From contig NZ_JH584241.1 of the NCBI RefSeq assembly GCF_000241485.1, forward strand, positions 168,746 to 218,644: a stretch of 49,899 nt of DNA, written 5' to 3'. A program made the translations under genes and the position numbers. The notes under the pieces are model-generated. The model ran no database searches. It was given only the letters and a program-made list of their open reading frames with translations, and was not told where the DNA came from. This stretch comes from Sphingomonas sp. PAMC 26605. Its GTDB lineage: Bacteria; Pseudomonadota; Alphaproteobacteria; Sphingomonadales; Sphingomonadaceae. Every line of letters begins with the position of its first letter. The first letter of the stretch is position 1. Below are positions 33,061-41,723 of this stretch, piece by piece.

Positions 33061-34431
33061 ATGGCGATGAACGATTGGCTGAGCGAGGCGTGGCAGGCGC
33101 TGAGCGGCGTGCTTGGGGCACACGGGCCCGCCGTCAATGCGGTAAAGAGCTATACGCCGGGCGATTTCAGCGTCCATTTCTTCCTGCAGCTCGCGGTGAT
33201 CATCCTCGTCTGCCGCGTGGTCGGCTGGCTTGGTCAGAAATTCCTGCGCCAGCCGCAGGTGGTCGGCGAGATGATCGCCGGCGTCGTGCTCGGGCCGTCG
33301 CTGCTCGGCCTGCTGCTGCCCGATCTGCAGCTCGCGATCTTCCCCAAGGAGACGCGCAACGTGCTCTACGTCGGCGCGCAACTCGGCGTCGGGCTCTACA
33401 TGTTCATCGTCGGGCTGACGCTCCAGCTCGATCATTTCAAGTCGAAGGCGCGCAGCGCGGCGATGGTGTCGGCGGCGGGGATCGCCGCGCCGTTCCTGCT
33501 CGCGGTCGTCGTCACGCCGTTCCTGCTGACCGTTCCGGGCCTGTTCGCGGCGGGGATCGGCCGTGCGAGCGCGACGCTGTTCATGGGCGCGTGCATCGCG
33601 CTGACGGCGTTCCCGATGCTCGCGCGGATCATCAACGAGCGTGGCCTCGCCAATTCGGCGCTCGGCACGCTGTCGCTGACCGCGGGGGCGTTCGACGATG
33701 CGGCGTCGTGGTGCGTGCTCGCAATCGTGCTCGCGACCTTCGGGGCGGGGGCGGGCGTCGCGGTGCTCGCGATCGGCGGGGCGCTGCTCTACACCGCCTT
33801 CATGCTGTTGCTCGGGCGGCGGCTGCTCGCGCCGCTCGGCCGGATCGTCGACCAGCGTGGCGAGATGAGCAACGGCGTCTTGGCGGTTGCCTTGCTGCTC
33901 TTCTGTCTCTCGGCGTTCGTGATGGACGCGATCGGCATCCATGCGATCTTCGGCGGCTTTCTGATGGGGGTGTGCATGCCGCGCGGGCTGTTCGTCGCCG
34001 AATTGAAGCGCAAGGTCGAGCCGCTCGCAGTCGTGCTGCTGCTGCCGATGTTCTTCACCTATTCGGGGCTCAACACGCGGATGGACATGGTCGCGACCGG
34101 CCCGTTGCTGCTGATCGCGCTCGGCATCCTGTTCGTCTCGATCCTTGCTAAATTCGGCGCCTGCTATGCCGCCGCGCGGCTGGCGGGCGAGGACAATCGC
34201 ACCGCGCTCGGCATCGGCGCGCTGATGAATTCGCGCGGGCTGATGGAGCTGATCATCATCAACATCGGGCTGCAGAAGGGGATCATCGGGCCGACGCTGT
34301 TCGCCATGCTCGTGCTGATGGCGATCGTCACCACCGTTATGGCGACGCCGCTGTTCGAGGCGGTCTATGGCCGCGCGGCGCGCGCGCGCGGCGATCTGGC
34401 GGCGGTCGATGCCGAGCTGGCGACGGTCTAG
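33061..34431 (+). CDS. CPA2-family cation:proton antiporter
   Basis: The 456-residue product (454 if started at the better spaced ATG at 33067) has about 12-13 membrane helices and no C-terminal RCK/TrkA-N domain. Kef/CPA2 landmarks are QPQVVGEMIAGVVLGPSLLG near 75-94, GLYMFIVGL, ALTAFPMLARII near 180-191 and AFDDAASW near 211-218 (the Asp-Asp ion site). It probably exchanges K+ or Na+ for H+. It is followed, convergently and with a 4-bp overlap of ends, by the glycosyltransferase gene. Confidence 0.88.
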   Translation: MAMNDWLSEAWQALSGVLGAHGPAVNAVKSYTPGDFSVHFFLQLAVIILVCRVVGWLGQKFLRQPQVVGEMIAGVVLGPSLLGLLLPDLQLAIFPKETRNVLYVGAQLGVGLYMFIVGLTLQLDHFKSKARSAAMVSAAGIAAPFLLAVVVTPFLLTVPGLFAAGIGRASATLFMGACIALTAFPMLARIINERGLANSALGTLSLTAGAFDDAASWCVLAIVLATFGAGAGVAVLAIGGALLYTAFMLLLGRRLLAPLGRIVDQRGEMSNGVLAVALLLFCLSAFVMDAIGIHAIFGGFLMGVCMPRGLFVAELKRKVEPLAVVLLLPMFFTYSGLNTRMDMVATGPLLLIALGILFVSILAKFGACYAAARLAGEDNRTALGIGALMNSRGLMELIIINIGLQKGIIGPTLFAMLVLMAIVTTVMATPLFEAVYGRAARARGDLAAVDAELATV

Positions 34432-35489
34432 CCGCGCTTGCGCTCGCGGCGCTGCACCGAGCGGATCGTGCCGACGAGGCGCGAGAGGATCAGCTCCTCG
34501 ATCCCGGCATAGCCCATGCCGAGATGATCGGGGCGCACGCCGGTCGCGTCGCCGAGCGTGAGCCCGCCGGTGCGCAAGCCCGCGCGCCCGATCCGCCCCC
34601 AGCGCCGCGCGGTTTCCCAGCGGATCAGCGCGAGGCTCTCGGCGTCGGGCTTGTGCTGGGTCAGAAACGCGTCCTGCAGCCGTACCAGTGTCTCGCCGAC
34701 GCGTTTGAAGGTCGCGCGATCGGGGACAGGTTCATGCGCCATCACGTAGCGGCCGATCAACGCCGCGGTTTCCGCCGCGGCGTCGCCGAATACGGGCACA
34801 TAGGCATCGGCGAGCACTTCGGTTGCCCGTTCGCGCATGGCGGTCGCTTGGAGCTGCGATGCGCCGCCGCCATGGCGGCGATAGGTCAACAACGCATCGT
34901 CGATCCGCGCCACCCCGCCATAGGCCGATATGCGGTGGTAGAGATCGAAATCCTCGGCATAGACGCGGTCGGGGCGCTGGAACGGGTCGAGCTTGCGCGC
35001 GGCATCGGCGCGCATCATCACCGACGACCAGACCAGCGGGTTCTCGATCCGCATCAGCCACGCGATCAGCGCCGGGGTCGATAGCGGCGCGAGCGCCGGG
35101 GGCAGGATCGCGCCGTCGCACAGGATATTGGCGGCGCTGCCGACCAGCACGATCTCGGGATGCGCCTCGAGATAGGCCACTTGCCGCGCGAGGCGGGTCG
35201 GGTGGGACAAATCGTCATGGTCGAGCGCGGCGATATAGCGCCCGCGCGCTTCGGCGAAGGCGGCGTTGCGCGTCAGCACGACGCGGCGGTTGACCGGCGC
35301 CGCGATCACGCGGATGCGCGGATCGGCGACGCTGCGCGCGACCGACACGGTGGCGTCGGTCGAGCAGTCGTCGACGATGATCAGCTCGAAATCGCCGAGC
35401 GTCTGCGCCTGCAGCGACGCGATCGTCTCGCCGATCAGGTCCGCCCCGTTATAGGTCGGCATGATCACGCTGACGATCGGTGCGATCAT
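34428..35489 (-). CDS. Family 2 glycosyltransferase
   Basis: The 353-residue product has the GT-A fold of family 2: SVIMPTYNGADLIGETIASL at 7-26, IIVDDCSTDAT near 37-47 and the metal DXD-like ALDHDDL near 87-93. The acceptor-domain motif YAEDFDLYHR lies near 187-196. The C-terminal part (about 230-353) is helical with a basic end. Start and the stop of the upstream fusion gene overlap by 4 bp (ATGA), so both are made together. The acceptor is unknown; a sugar modified by its partner would be logical. Confidence 0.88.
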   Translation of the reverse strand: MIAPIVSVIMPTYNGADLIGETIASLQAQTLGDFELIIVDDCSTDATVSVARSVADPRIRVIAAPVNRRVVLTRNAAFAEARGRYIAALDHDDLSHPTRLARQVAYLEAHPEIVLVGSAANILCDGAILPPALAPLSTPALIAWLMRIENPLVWSSVMMRADAARKLDPFQRPDRVYAEDFDLYHRISAYGGVARIDDALLTYRRHGGGASQLQATAMRERATEVLADAYVPVFGDAAAETAALIGRYVMAHEPVPDRATFKRVGETLVRLQDAFLTQHKPDAESLALIRWETARRWGRIGRAGLRTGGLTLGDATGVRPDHLGMGYAGIEELILSRLVGTIRSVQRRERKRG

Positions 35490-37957
35490 GCCACCGCCCG
35501 CGCGCCGTCGCCGAGCACCTGATCGACGATCATCGCGCCGACATCGTTCTGCCATTGCCACAGACCGTTGGCCTGCCCCGAAAAGCTCGCCTCGCCGCCG
35601 AGCCGGCCCCACGGCACGAAGCCTGCGGCAAGCCCGATCCCGTACAGGCCCGGGATCGCCGCGCCGCTCGCATCGACGACGCGGCAATGCCGATCGACCA
35701 TCGCGCGGCCGTCGTGCGCGGCGAGCGCGATCGCGCGGCCGTCCTGATCGTGCACCGGCAGCGCGCGCGGTCGATAGCCGAGCGCGGCGATGACGAGATC
35801 GGCCTCGGCGAGATGTGCGCGCGCCACAGCGTCGTCATCGTTGCGGACTTGATGGACCGTCAGCCGCGGATCGGGCACGCGGCCGTCGACGCGCAGCTCG
35901 CGCAACACCAGCTCGCGGGCCTCGAGCCGGAAGCCCGCCAAGCGATAGACGAAGCCGCTGACCGGGCAGATATCGTCGGGCCCGAAATCGGTGAAGCCCT
36001 CGGCCTCGGCCTCGGCGGGGGTGCGGTAGAAGGGGCGCAGTCGGCGGCGGTGCAGCAGCGTGATCGCGCCCGCGCCGAGCGGAATGGCGGCGGTTTTGAG
36101 CAGCAGGACGATCGTCGCGATCGCGCTGGTCGATCCGCCGATCACGACGATCCTGGGGTTGCGCTTGGTCGAGAGCAGATCGACGATCTTTTCCGGCCCA
36201 CCAAGCGCAAGTGCCTCGTCCGACTGCATCAGCCGGTCGCCGACCTCGCTGACCAGCGATACCCCGCCGATGCGCTGCGCAGCGAGCCGGTCGAGCGGCT
36301 GATGGCCACCGGTCGCGATCGCGACGGCGCTGGAAAGCTGATCGAACTCCTGCCCGTCGCTCCGCCGTCGCAAACGGCTCGACCACAGTCCGCCCGCGAC
36401 GCGCGCCGTGCCGAGCACCTCGTGCCCGGCGAGCACCGTTCCACCATGCTGCGTCACCAGCGCGTGGAGCCGCTGTCCGGTCGCCTGGACGAACGCGCCC
36501 GCCTCAACCAGCGGCACGCCGAGCGCGCCGATATAGCGGCCGACCGCCCGCCCGGTCGGATGATCGAGGAGGGCGGCGAGTTCGGGATGCGGGTTGTCCT
36601 TGACCGCGCTGAGGAACGTCTCGGCGGTACTGTCCGATGTGATCGCATAGCGGCCGATCCGCCCTTCGCCGAGCGTCGCCTCGCGCTCGGCGACGATCAG
36701 CCCCGAGCCGGCGAGCTCGGCCAAACGACCATACTTGCTCGCCGCCGTCAGCAATGCGGTCCCGGCGGGGCCGCCGCCGACCACCAGCAGCGAAGCGACC
36801 GACTGTTGGCGCGCGCGTGCGGGGGTACGGGCTTCGTGCGCCAGGATGCGGTTGAACGCCTCGGCGATGACCACGACATCGGCGACGCTCATCGCGTCGG
36901 TGACGGGGAGCGAGAGCGATCGCGCCGCAACCGCATCAGCGACCGGGGTCGGCAAGATCGTCGCGTTGCGCTGGAACAGCGGCTGCTCGCCGAGATGCGG
37001 GCTGAAATACTGGCCCGATCCGATCCCGTCCGCGGCAAGCGCGGCCGCGATCTCGCCGCGCCGGTGGGCGATCGCCGCGGGGAGCAGCACCGGCATGAAC
37101 TGGCTCGCCCGCCGCTGGCCTTCCGCCTGCTGGAAATCGACACCCTTGAGATGCGTGCGATACGCCTCCTCGAGCGCGGCGCGATGGTCGCACACCGTGT
37201 CGATCTCGGCGAGCTTGGCACGCGCCATCACCCCGAGCACCTCAGGCAGCTTGGCGTTGAGGCCGAACAGCGTCGCGCTGCGATTGGCTTCGAAGCCGAA
37301 ATTGGTCATGGCGCGCAGCCGGGCGATCAACGCGGCATCGCCAGAATGGATCAGCCCGCCCTCGCCGACGGCGAAGGTCTTGGTCGCATGCATCGAATGC
37401 ACCACCGCGAAGGGCGCCTCCGCGCCGAAACCCGTCCCGGCCGCATCGCGCGTGCCGAGCGAGGCGGCGGCGTCGATCACCACGCCGACACCGTGGTCGC
37501 GCTGCAACCGGGCATAGCGGTCGAGGTCGATCGCGGTGCCGAAGGTGGCGTAGGGCAGCAGCACCGCGATGCGATCGCCATAGTCGTCGAGCAGGCGCTC
37601 CTCGGCGTCGGCGTTCGCGGTCCAGTCGGCGGGGTCGATGTCGCAGATCAGCGGCGTCAGCCCGGCCCACAGGGCGGCCTGCGCGGTCGCCGCGAAGGTC
37701 AGCGCGGGCATCACCGCATAGCGGCTGGCGGTGCGCTCGCCGGCAGCCTCGCGCAGCGCGATCATCAGCCCGAGGGTCGCATTGTTGACGGCGAGGCTCG
37801 CGCCGTGTCCGCCGAACAACCGCGCGGTGGCCTCGGCTTCGAACGCCCGGACCTCGGGGCCGTTGTTGCTGAAATGGCCCGACGCCTCGACCCGCCGCAG
37901 CGCCTCGAGCTGATCACTGAGCCGGGGCGGGTTGGGGGCGATGAGCGGATAGCGCAT
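35486..37957 (-). CDS. DegT-type PLP aminotransferase fused to FAD/NAD(P) oxidoreductase
   Basis: The 823-residue product has two enzymes in one chain. Residues about 1-372 are a DegT/DnrJ/EryC1 sugar-aminotransferase-like domain: NNATLGL at 58-64, VVIDAAASLG at 159-168 (Asp162 to the PLP ring), and HATKTFAVGEGG with the PLP lysine 193. After a linker (about 373-387) comes a two-dinucleotide flavoprotein: FAD loop VVGGGPAGT at 392-400, ATGGHQP near 548-554, NADPH-type loop VVIGGSTSA at 604-612, and AALGYRPR near 724-731. The second half resembles flavin monooxygenases of the N-hydroxylase type. The stop overlaps the GT2 gene start. Confidence 0.82.
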   Translation of the reverse strand: MRYPLIAPNPPRLSDQLEALRRVEASGHFSNNGPEVRAFEAEATARLFGGHGASLAVNNATLGLMIALREAAGERTASRYAVMPALTFAATAQAALWAGLTPLICDIDPADWTANADAEERLLDDYGDRIAVLLPYATFGTAIDLDRYARLQRDHGVGVVIDAAASLGTRDAAGTGFGAEAPFAVVHSMHATKTFAVGEGGLIHSGDAALIARLRAMTNFGFEANRSATLFGLNAKLPEVLGVMARAKLAEIDTVCDHRAALEEAYRTHLKGVDFQQAEGQRRASQFMPVLLPAAIAHRRGEIAAALAADGIGSGQYFSPHLGEQPLFQRNATILPTPVADAVAARSLSLPVTDAMSVADVVVIAEAFNRILAHEARTPARARQQSVASLLVVGGGPAGTALLTAASKYGRLAELAGSGLIVAEREATLGEGRIGRYAITSDSTAETFLSAVKDNPHPELAALLDHPTGRAVGRYIGALGVPLVEAGAFVQATGQRLHALVTQHGGTVLAGHEVLGTARVAGGLWSSRLRRRSDGQEFDQLSSAVAIATGGHQPLDRLAAQRIGGVSLVSEVGDRLMQSDEALALGGPEKIVDLLSTKRNPRIVVIGGSTSAIATIVLLLKTAAIPLGAGAITLLHRRRLRPFYRTPAEAEAEGFTDFGPDDICPVSGFVYRLAGFRLEARELVLRELRVDGRVPDPRLTVHQVRNDDDAVARAHLAEADLVIAALGYRPRALPVHDQDGRAIALAAHDGRAMVDRHCRVVDASGAAIPGLYGIGLAAGFVPWGRLGGEASFSGQANGLWQWQNDVGAMIVDQVLGDGARAVA

Positions 37958-38018
37958 GCGGGGCGGGCCTGTCTGGACGATGGACCCGCGCCTTGTGGCG
38001 TACAGCCCCCTAAAATCC

Positions 38019-38071
38019 CGTTACGCGTGGGATAGGGGAGTATGGCGCGTGCGCCGCGTAACGCAAGTTAC
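38019..38071. promoter_or_regulatory. Nested inverted repeats upstream of the fusion gene
   Basis: CGTTACGCG (38019-38027) is mirrored by CGCGTAACG (38055-38063), and the second copy is part of a further palindrome GTAACGCAAGTTAC (38058-38071). The three GTAAC/GTTAC half-sites lie 62-114 bp upstream of the fusion gene, in the gap between the SDR and fusion genes. They may bind a regulator or form a hairpin. Confidence 0.4.
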
Positions 38072-38820
38072 CCTTGACGCGCCACCGCGAAGCCCGCGAA
38101 CGACTGGTTGACCGGCATCAGTTCGAGCGTGTTGATGTTGAGATGCGGCGGCAGCTCGGCGACCCACAGTAGCGTCGCGGCGATATCGTCGCCCGTCATC
38201 GGGTTGGCACCGGCGTAGAGCGTGTCGGACGCCGCCTGGTTGCCGCCGGTGCGCACCACGGTGAATTCGGTCTCGACCATGCCCGGCTCGATCGAGGTGA
38301 CGCGCACGCCGGTGCCGTGGAGATCGGCGCGCAGGCCCAGGCTGAACTGGCGGACGAACGCCTTGGTCCCGCCATAGACGTTGCCGCCGGCGTAAGGGTA
38401 GGTCGCCGCGACCGACGACAGGTTGAGGATCGCGCCCTTGCGCGCGACGAGGCCGGGCAGCAGCGTCCGCGTCACCGCGACCAGCGCCGAGACGTTGGTG
38501 TCGATCATCGTCTGCCAGTCGTCGAGCTGCGCGTCCTGCGCAGGCGCGGTGCCGAGCGCGAGGCCGGCGTTGTTGATCAGCGCGTCGATTGCGGCGAATT
38601 CGGCCGGCAGGCCGGCGATCGCGGCTTCCATCGCGGCGCGGTCGCGAATGTCGAAGGCGAGCGTGTGGAGCGCGTCCCCGAGCGAATCGGCCAGCGCCTT
38701 CAGGCGATCGGCACGACGCCCGGTGGTGACGACGCGCCAGCCGGCGGCGGCGAACGCACGGACCGCGGCCTCGCCGATGCCCGAGGTTCCGCCCGTGATG
38801 AAGACCGTACGCATCGTCAT
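38068..38820 (-). CDS. Short-chain dehydrogenase/reductase (YdfG-like)
   Basis: The 250-residue product is a classical SDR: cofactor loop ITGGTSGIGEAA near 8-19, Arg residues in TGRRADR (NADP preference), NNAG near 84-87, catalytic Ser in LNLSSVAA, YGGTK with the Tyr-Lys pair, and a PGMVETEF loop. It resembles YdfG-type hydroxy-acid dehydrogenases. The ATG at 38818-38820 has GGAGA 7 bases upstream; a GTG directly before and an ATG two codons after are alternatives. It lies directly upstream of the fusion gene but with a 110-bp gap. Confidence 0.88.
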   Translation of the reverse strand: MTMRTVFITGGTSGIGEAAVRAFAAAGWRVVTTGRRADRLKALADSLGDALHTLAFDIRDRAAMEAAIAGLPAEFAAIDALINNAGLALGTAPAQDAQLDDWQTMIDTNVSALVAVTRTLLPGLVARKGAILNLSSVAATYPYAGGNVYGGTKAFVRQFSLGLRADLHGTGVRVTSIEPGMVETEFTVVRTGGNQAASDTLYAGANPMTGDDIAATLLWVAELPPHLNINTLELMPVNQSFAGFAVARQG

Positions 38821-38848
38821 CACCAGTTCTCCGACGCTGTCAGGATAA

Positions 38849-38924
38849 TGGTGCCCGAGGGCGGATTCGAACCACCGACACTGCGATTTTCAGTCGCATG
38901 CTCTACCAACTGAGCTACTCGGGC
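38849..38924 (-). tRNA. tRNA-Phe(GAA)
   Basis: The minus strand folds as a complete tRNA. The 7-bp acceptor is GCCCGAG/CTCGGGC with discriminator A and an encoded CCA. The D arm is GCTC...GAGC. The anticodon stem TGCGA/TCGCA has loop CTGAAAA, anticodon GAA. A T arm with TTCGAAT completes it. No intron. Confidence 0.97.
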
Positions 38925-38954
38925 ACATCCGGATCGCTCCGGGGAAGCGGCCTC

Positions 38955-39146
38955 TTAGTCGCGGTCTTGGGGCGTGTCTAGCCCGTCTTCGTCATCTTCG
39001 CCCGGCGAACCGCGCACGGGGATCGCATACCCCTCGCCGAGCCACTGCAGCAGGTCGCGGTCGCGGCAGCCTTGCGAGCAGAAGGGCGAGAAGGCCGCGA
39101 CGGGCGGTTTGCCGCAGAGCGGACAGGGTTTGGAACGCGCCATCAT
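38955..39146 (-). CDS. yacG: DNA gyrase inhibitor YacG
   Basis: YacG is a small zinc protein that binds GyrB and inhibits gyrase. The 63-residue product has the zinc site CPLCGKP (Cys8, Cys11) and FCSQGCRDRDLLQWLGEGY, giving four cysteines and the conserved W-LGEGYAIP core. The acidic tail is typical. The first two codons are both ATG. Its start overlaps the stop of the RNase gene (ATGA), forming the maf-RNase-yacG operon usual in sphingomonads. Confidence 0.92.
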   Translation of the reverse strand: MMARSKPCPLCGKPPVAAFSPFCSQGCRDRDLLQWLGEGYAIPVRGSPGEDDEDGLDTPQDRD

Positions 39147-40099
39147 GCCACCTCGAAGACCGGGGTGACGCCGGTACGCCGGGCAAGCTCGGCGATCCAG
39201 TGCGGATTGGCGGCGAGCACCTTTTGTACGCGCGCCGAGACCCGATGCTGCGTCGGGACCGGCGGCGGGGTGCGCTCGATTCGGCGGAGCAGCGCGCGTG
39301 CCTCGGCAGCGGCGGGGTCGGCGCGGAGCAGCTCGGGGAGCGACACGCGGGCACGGCGGCGGACGATCTGGACGAAGCCGAAGCCGTTCATCGCGGTGCG
39401 TTCGAACGGTTGCGGCAGGCCGGCGTCGAGCATGGCGTCGACCGCGCCGCGCGCGGCCTTGCCGGTAAGCGTCGGGAAGTCGACGCCGATCGATCCGCCG
39501 ATGTCGAAGCGTATGATCGCGGCGGCGACGGCGCGGGCGGCGGCGAGCGCGAGCGGCTCGAGCGGGGGATGGCCGTCAACGTCGAACAGCGTCATCGCAG
39601 GCGTCGGGCTCATCCGCAACGCGCCGCCGGTGGGGCCGGCAAAGACGATGTCGCCGGTCTGCGCTTCCTCCAGCACTTCCGACCAGCCGGCGGCCTCGAA
39701 ATGGTCGGGCTCGTGCGCATGGCAGGTCCGCACGCCCACGCCGCTCGCCTCGATCCGCTCGTACAGGCTCGGCCCGGCGCGTTCCGGCCCCTCGGCGGGG
39801 GCGCAGCGCGGCAGCTTGGTGCGCCGGCCCTCGGGGATCGCCTCGCGCACCAGCTCGACCAGCAGCGCCGACCCTTGCGTGATGCCGGGCGGGAGCGGCG
39901 CGAGCATCGCCTCGCCGCCGGCGAAGCTCACGCGGCCTTCGCGGCCCTTGACCGTGATCTCGACCAGCCGGGCGGGCAGCACCGCGCCGATCCGCGGGCC
40001 AGCTTGCTCAAGCTCGATCCGCGCCTCGATGATCGCGCCGCCCTCGACCAGAATCGCGCGCGCCTCGCCGATCCCGCCCTCATAGAGCCATTCAGCCAA
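39143..40099 (-). CDS. RNase E/G-family ribonuclease, short form
   Basis: The 318-residue product starts at TTG (40097-40099), overlapping the end of maf by 8 bp. It keeps the RNase E/G core pieces: an N-terminal EWLYEGGIGEARAILVEGG with S1-like strands, and MTLFDVDGHPP and IIRFDIGGSIGVDFPTL, which correspond to the two catalytic-aspartate strands. The C-terminal zinc-link region is absent. It is shorter than RNase G (about 490). Its function is probably in rRNA or mRNA processing; activity is not certain. Confidence 0.8.
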   Translation of the reverse strand: MAEWLYEGGIGEARAILVEGGAIIEARIELEQAGPRIGAVLPARLVEITVKGREGRVSFAGGEAMLAPLPPGITQGSALLVELVREAIPEGRRTKLPRCAPAEGPERAGPSLYERIEASGVGVRTCHAHEPDHFEAAGWSEVLEEAQTGDIVFAGPTGGALRMSPTPAMTLFDVDGHPPLEPLALAAARAVAAAIIRFDIGGSIGVDFPTLTGKAARGAVDAMLDAGLPQPFERTAMNGFGFVQIVRRRARVSLPELLRADPAAAEARALLRRIERTPPPVPTQHRVSARVQKVLAANPHWIAELARRTGVTPVFEVA

Positions 40100-40694
40100 G
40101 CGCCAGCCCCGATGCCAGCAACAGCGCGCGCGTCTCGAACAGCGGCAGCCCGACGACGCCCGAATGCGACCCCGACAGGAAGCGCACGAACGCCTCGGCG
40201 CGGCCCTGGATGGCATAGCCGCCGGCCTTGCCGAGCCCCTCGCCGCTCGCGACATAGCCAGCGATCTCGGCGGCGGAGAGCGGCTTGAACGCGACGATCG
40301 TGTCCGACAGCCGGCTACGCAGCGTGCCGTCGGCGGCGATCACGCACACCGCGCTCAGGCAATGGTGCCGCCGGCCCGAGAGCAGGCCGAGCATCGTGCC
40401 GACGCTCGCCGCGTCCTCCGCCTTGCCGAGGATGCGGCGGCCGAGCGCGATCGTCGTGTCGCCGGCGAGCACGATCTCGCCGGGGGCACGCTCGACCGCG
40501 AGCGCCTTGGCGCGCGCGATGCGCTCGACATAGCGGCGCGGCGGCTCGGCCGGGAGCGGCGATTCGTCGATATCGGGCGCGGCGATTCGCGCCGGCGTCA
40601 CGCCGAGCCGCGCGAGCAGATCGGCGCGGCGCGGCGAGGAGGAGGCCAATATGAGCGGCGGCGTCACCGCCGCAGCGACGAGCGCTGCGCTCAT
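40092..40694 (-). CDS. maf: Maf-family nucleotide pyrophosphatase
   Basis: Maf/YhdE proteins hydrolyse non-canonical or UTP/dTTP nucleotides. The 200-residue product has LILASSSPRRADLLARLG near 14-31, the DIDESPLP segment, VLAGDTTIALG (catalytic Asp) near 75-85, and GYAIQGRAEAFV near 159-170. It lies 13 bp after infA in the same direction, followed by the RNase and yacG. Confidence 0.93.
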   Translation of the reverse strand: MSAALVAAAVTPPLILASSSPRRADLLARLGVTPARIAAPDIDESPLPAEPPRRYVERIARAKALAVERAPGEIVLAGDTTIALGRRILGKAEDAASVGTMLGLLSGRRHHCLSAVCVIAADGTLRSRLSDTIVAFKPLSAAEIAGYVASGEGLGKAGGYAIQGRAEAFVRFLSGSHSGVVGLPLFETRALLLASGLALG

Positions 40695-40707
40695 CGCCGG
40701 ACCCGGC

Positions 40708-40926
40708 TCACTTGAAGCGATAGGTGATCCGCCCCTTGGTCAGATCGTACGGCGTCAGCTCGACCAGCACCTCGTCGCCGACGAGCACGCGGATGCGGTT
40801 CTTGCGCATCTTGCCGGCGGTGTGACCGAGGATTTCGTGATCGTTCTCAAGCTTCACGCGGAACATGGCGTTGGGCAGAAGCTCCACCACCTGGCCGCGC
40901 ATTTCGAGCAGTTCTTCTTTTGCCAA
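40708..40926 (-). CDS. infA: Translation initiation factor IF-1
   Basis: IF-1 occupies the ribosomal A site during initiation. The 72-residue product is a single S1/OB-fold of exactly the expected length, starting [13 protein letters not shown] and ending GRITYRFK. It heads the infA-maf-RNase-yacG operon. Confidence 0.98.
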   Translation of the reverse strand: MAKEELLEMRGQVVELLPNAMFRVKLENDHEILGHTAGKMRKNRIRVLVGDEVLVELTPYDLTKGRITYRFK

Positions 40927-41223
40927 ACAAACCTCTGAGGATGTGGGTGATCTTGTGCGGAGTTCGCGAAGCGCGGCGCATAGCCGAACACGCCCGAAAA
41001 GGAAAGCCGTGCGACGAACCGTGCAGTGGTTGACTCGATTGACCCCTGGAGCTGGTGTTATCGGGGTCGATCGTTTCCGTTTGTGTGATGATCGCGCGCG
41101 GGCGCGCGGCCGGGGGATGCGGTTGGCGGGCTGACCTTGAGAAAGAGCGGCGCTTTGGGGCGCGAGTCGGGTGGGAGGATGACAAAAAAGGCGCGTGTAG
41201 GACAGCGGTTTTTGCGGGGGCGA
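40927..41223. promoter_or_regulatory. infA upstream region
   Basis: No gene is seen in these 297 bases. This should hold the infA promoter and leader. I cannot fix promoter elements with confidence, and no repeat of the local families is present. Confidence 0.3.
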
Positions 41224-41397
41224 TCAGGCCGCGCGGCGCAGCGTATAGGGATCGCGATCGCCGGCATGACGAATTAAAGTGGTGGGCGTAGCGGCCATGC
41301 GCCGCTCTGCGTTAAGACCCTGCCCATAGGTCATCGCGACCTGAGACTTGGTCACCTCGGCGACGCCGCGCGGATGTTCGAGCGGAGCGGCGAATTC
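41224..41397 (-). pseudogene. Possible 3' fragment of a gene cut by the island
   Basis: This minus-strand frame has a host-like composition (about two thirds G/C at third positions) and a plausible C-terminal peptide: HPRGVAEVTKSQVAM, then ATPTTLIRHAGDRDPYTLRR. It loses its character exactly where the low-GC island starts (near 41396). A parsimonious reading is that the 5' part was removed or displaced when the island arrived. It could also be chance. No family recognised. Confidence 0.3.
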
Positions 41398-41713
41398 AGT
41401 CGTACGGCTTCTTTTCCAAGCAATGCTGATATGAGATATCAATCCGGCTGCCGTCCTCCCGTGTGATCCAGAAGCACCGCTGACCCGAGTAGGGTTCTGG
41501 CGCGCTGTCTACGGAAAAATAAGCGACCCCGGTCCCTCGCTTTTTATCTGCTTCGTCATGCCTTTTTAAGAGGGCGTGCAGGTGCATCTCATCTTCGTCT
41601 GAGACCCGATCTCCAAGCTTGTAGCGCTGAAGCAGGCCACTAAAAAATAGGGTTGCGTCCCCGGCTTTTGCAAAGGTTTGCGTATCAAGAGCGATCGATC
41701 GTGCCTTGCCCAT
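41396..41713 (-). CDS. DUF3223-like protein in low-GC island
   Basis: The 105-residue product resembles the DUF3223 (DCL-like) family: LQRYKLGDRVSDEDEMHLHALLKRH near 30-54 and the C-terminal RCFWITREDGSRIDISYQHCL near 80-100 are the typical segments. The family is often found near HNH nucleases or mobile genes, but its function is unknown. The ATG at 41711-41713 leaves a 10-bp gap from the upstream gene; a GTG- or ATG-type start at 41743 would overlap it. Base composition is clearly lower in GC than the chromosome. Confidence 0.6.
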   Translation of the reverse strand: MGKARSIALDTQTFAKAGDATLFFSGLLQRYKLGDRVSDEDEMHLHALLKRHDEADKKRGTGVAYFSVDSAPEPYSGQRCFWITREDGSRIDISYQHCLEKKPYD

Positions 41714-41723
41714 CTTATGTGTC

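Noticed and set aside
35480..38035. An 851-codon plus-strand open frame opposite the fusion gene
   Set aside because: It is a shadow of the fusion gene: composition dominated by Arg, Asp, Gly and Ala, no motif and no ribosome binding site.
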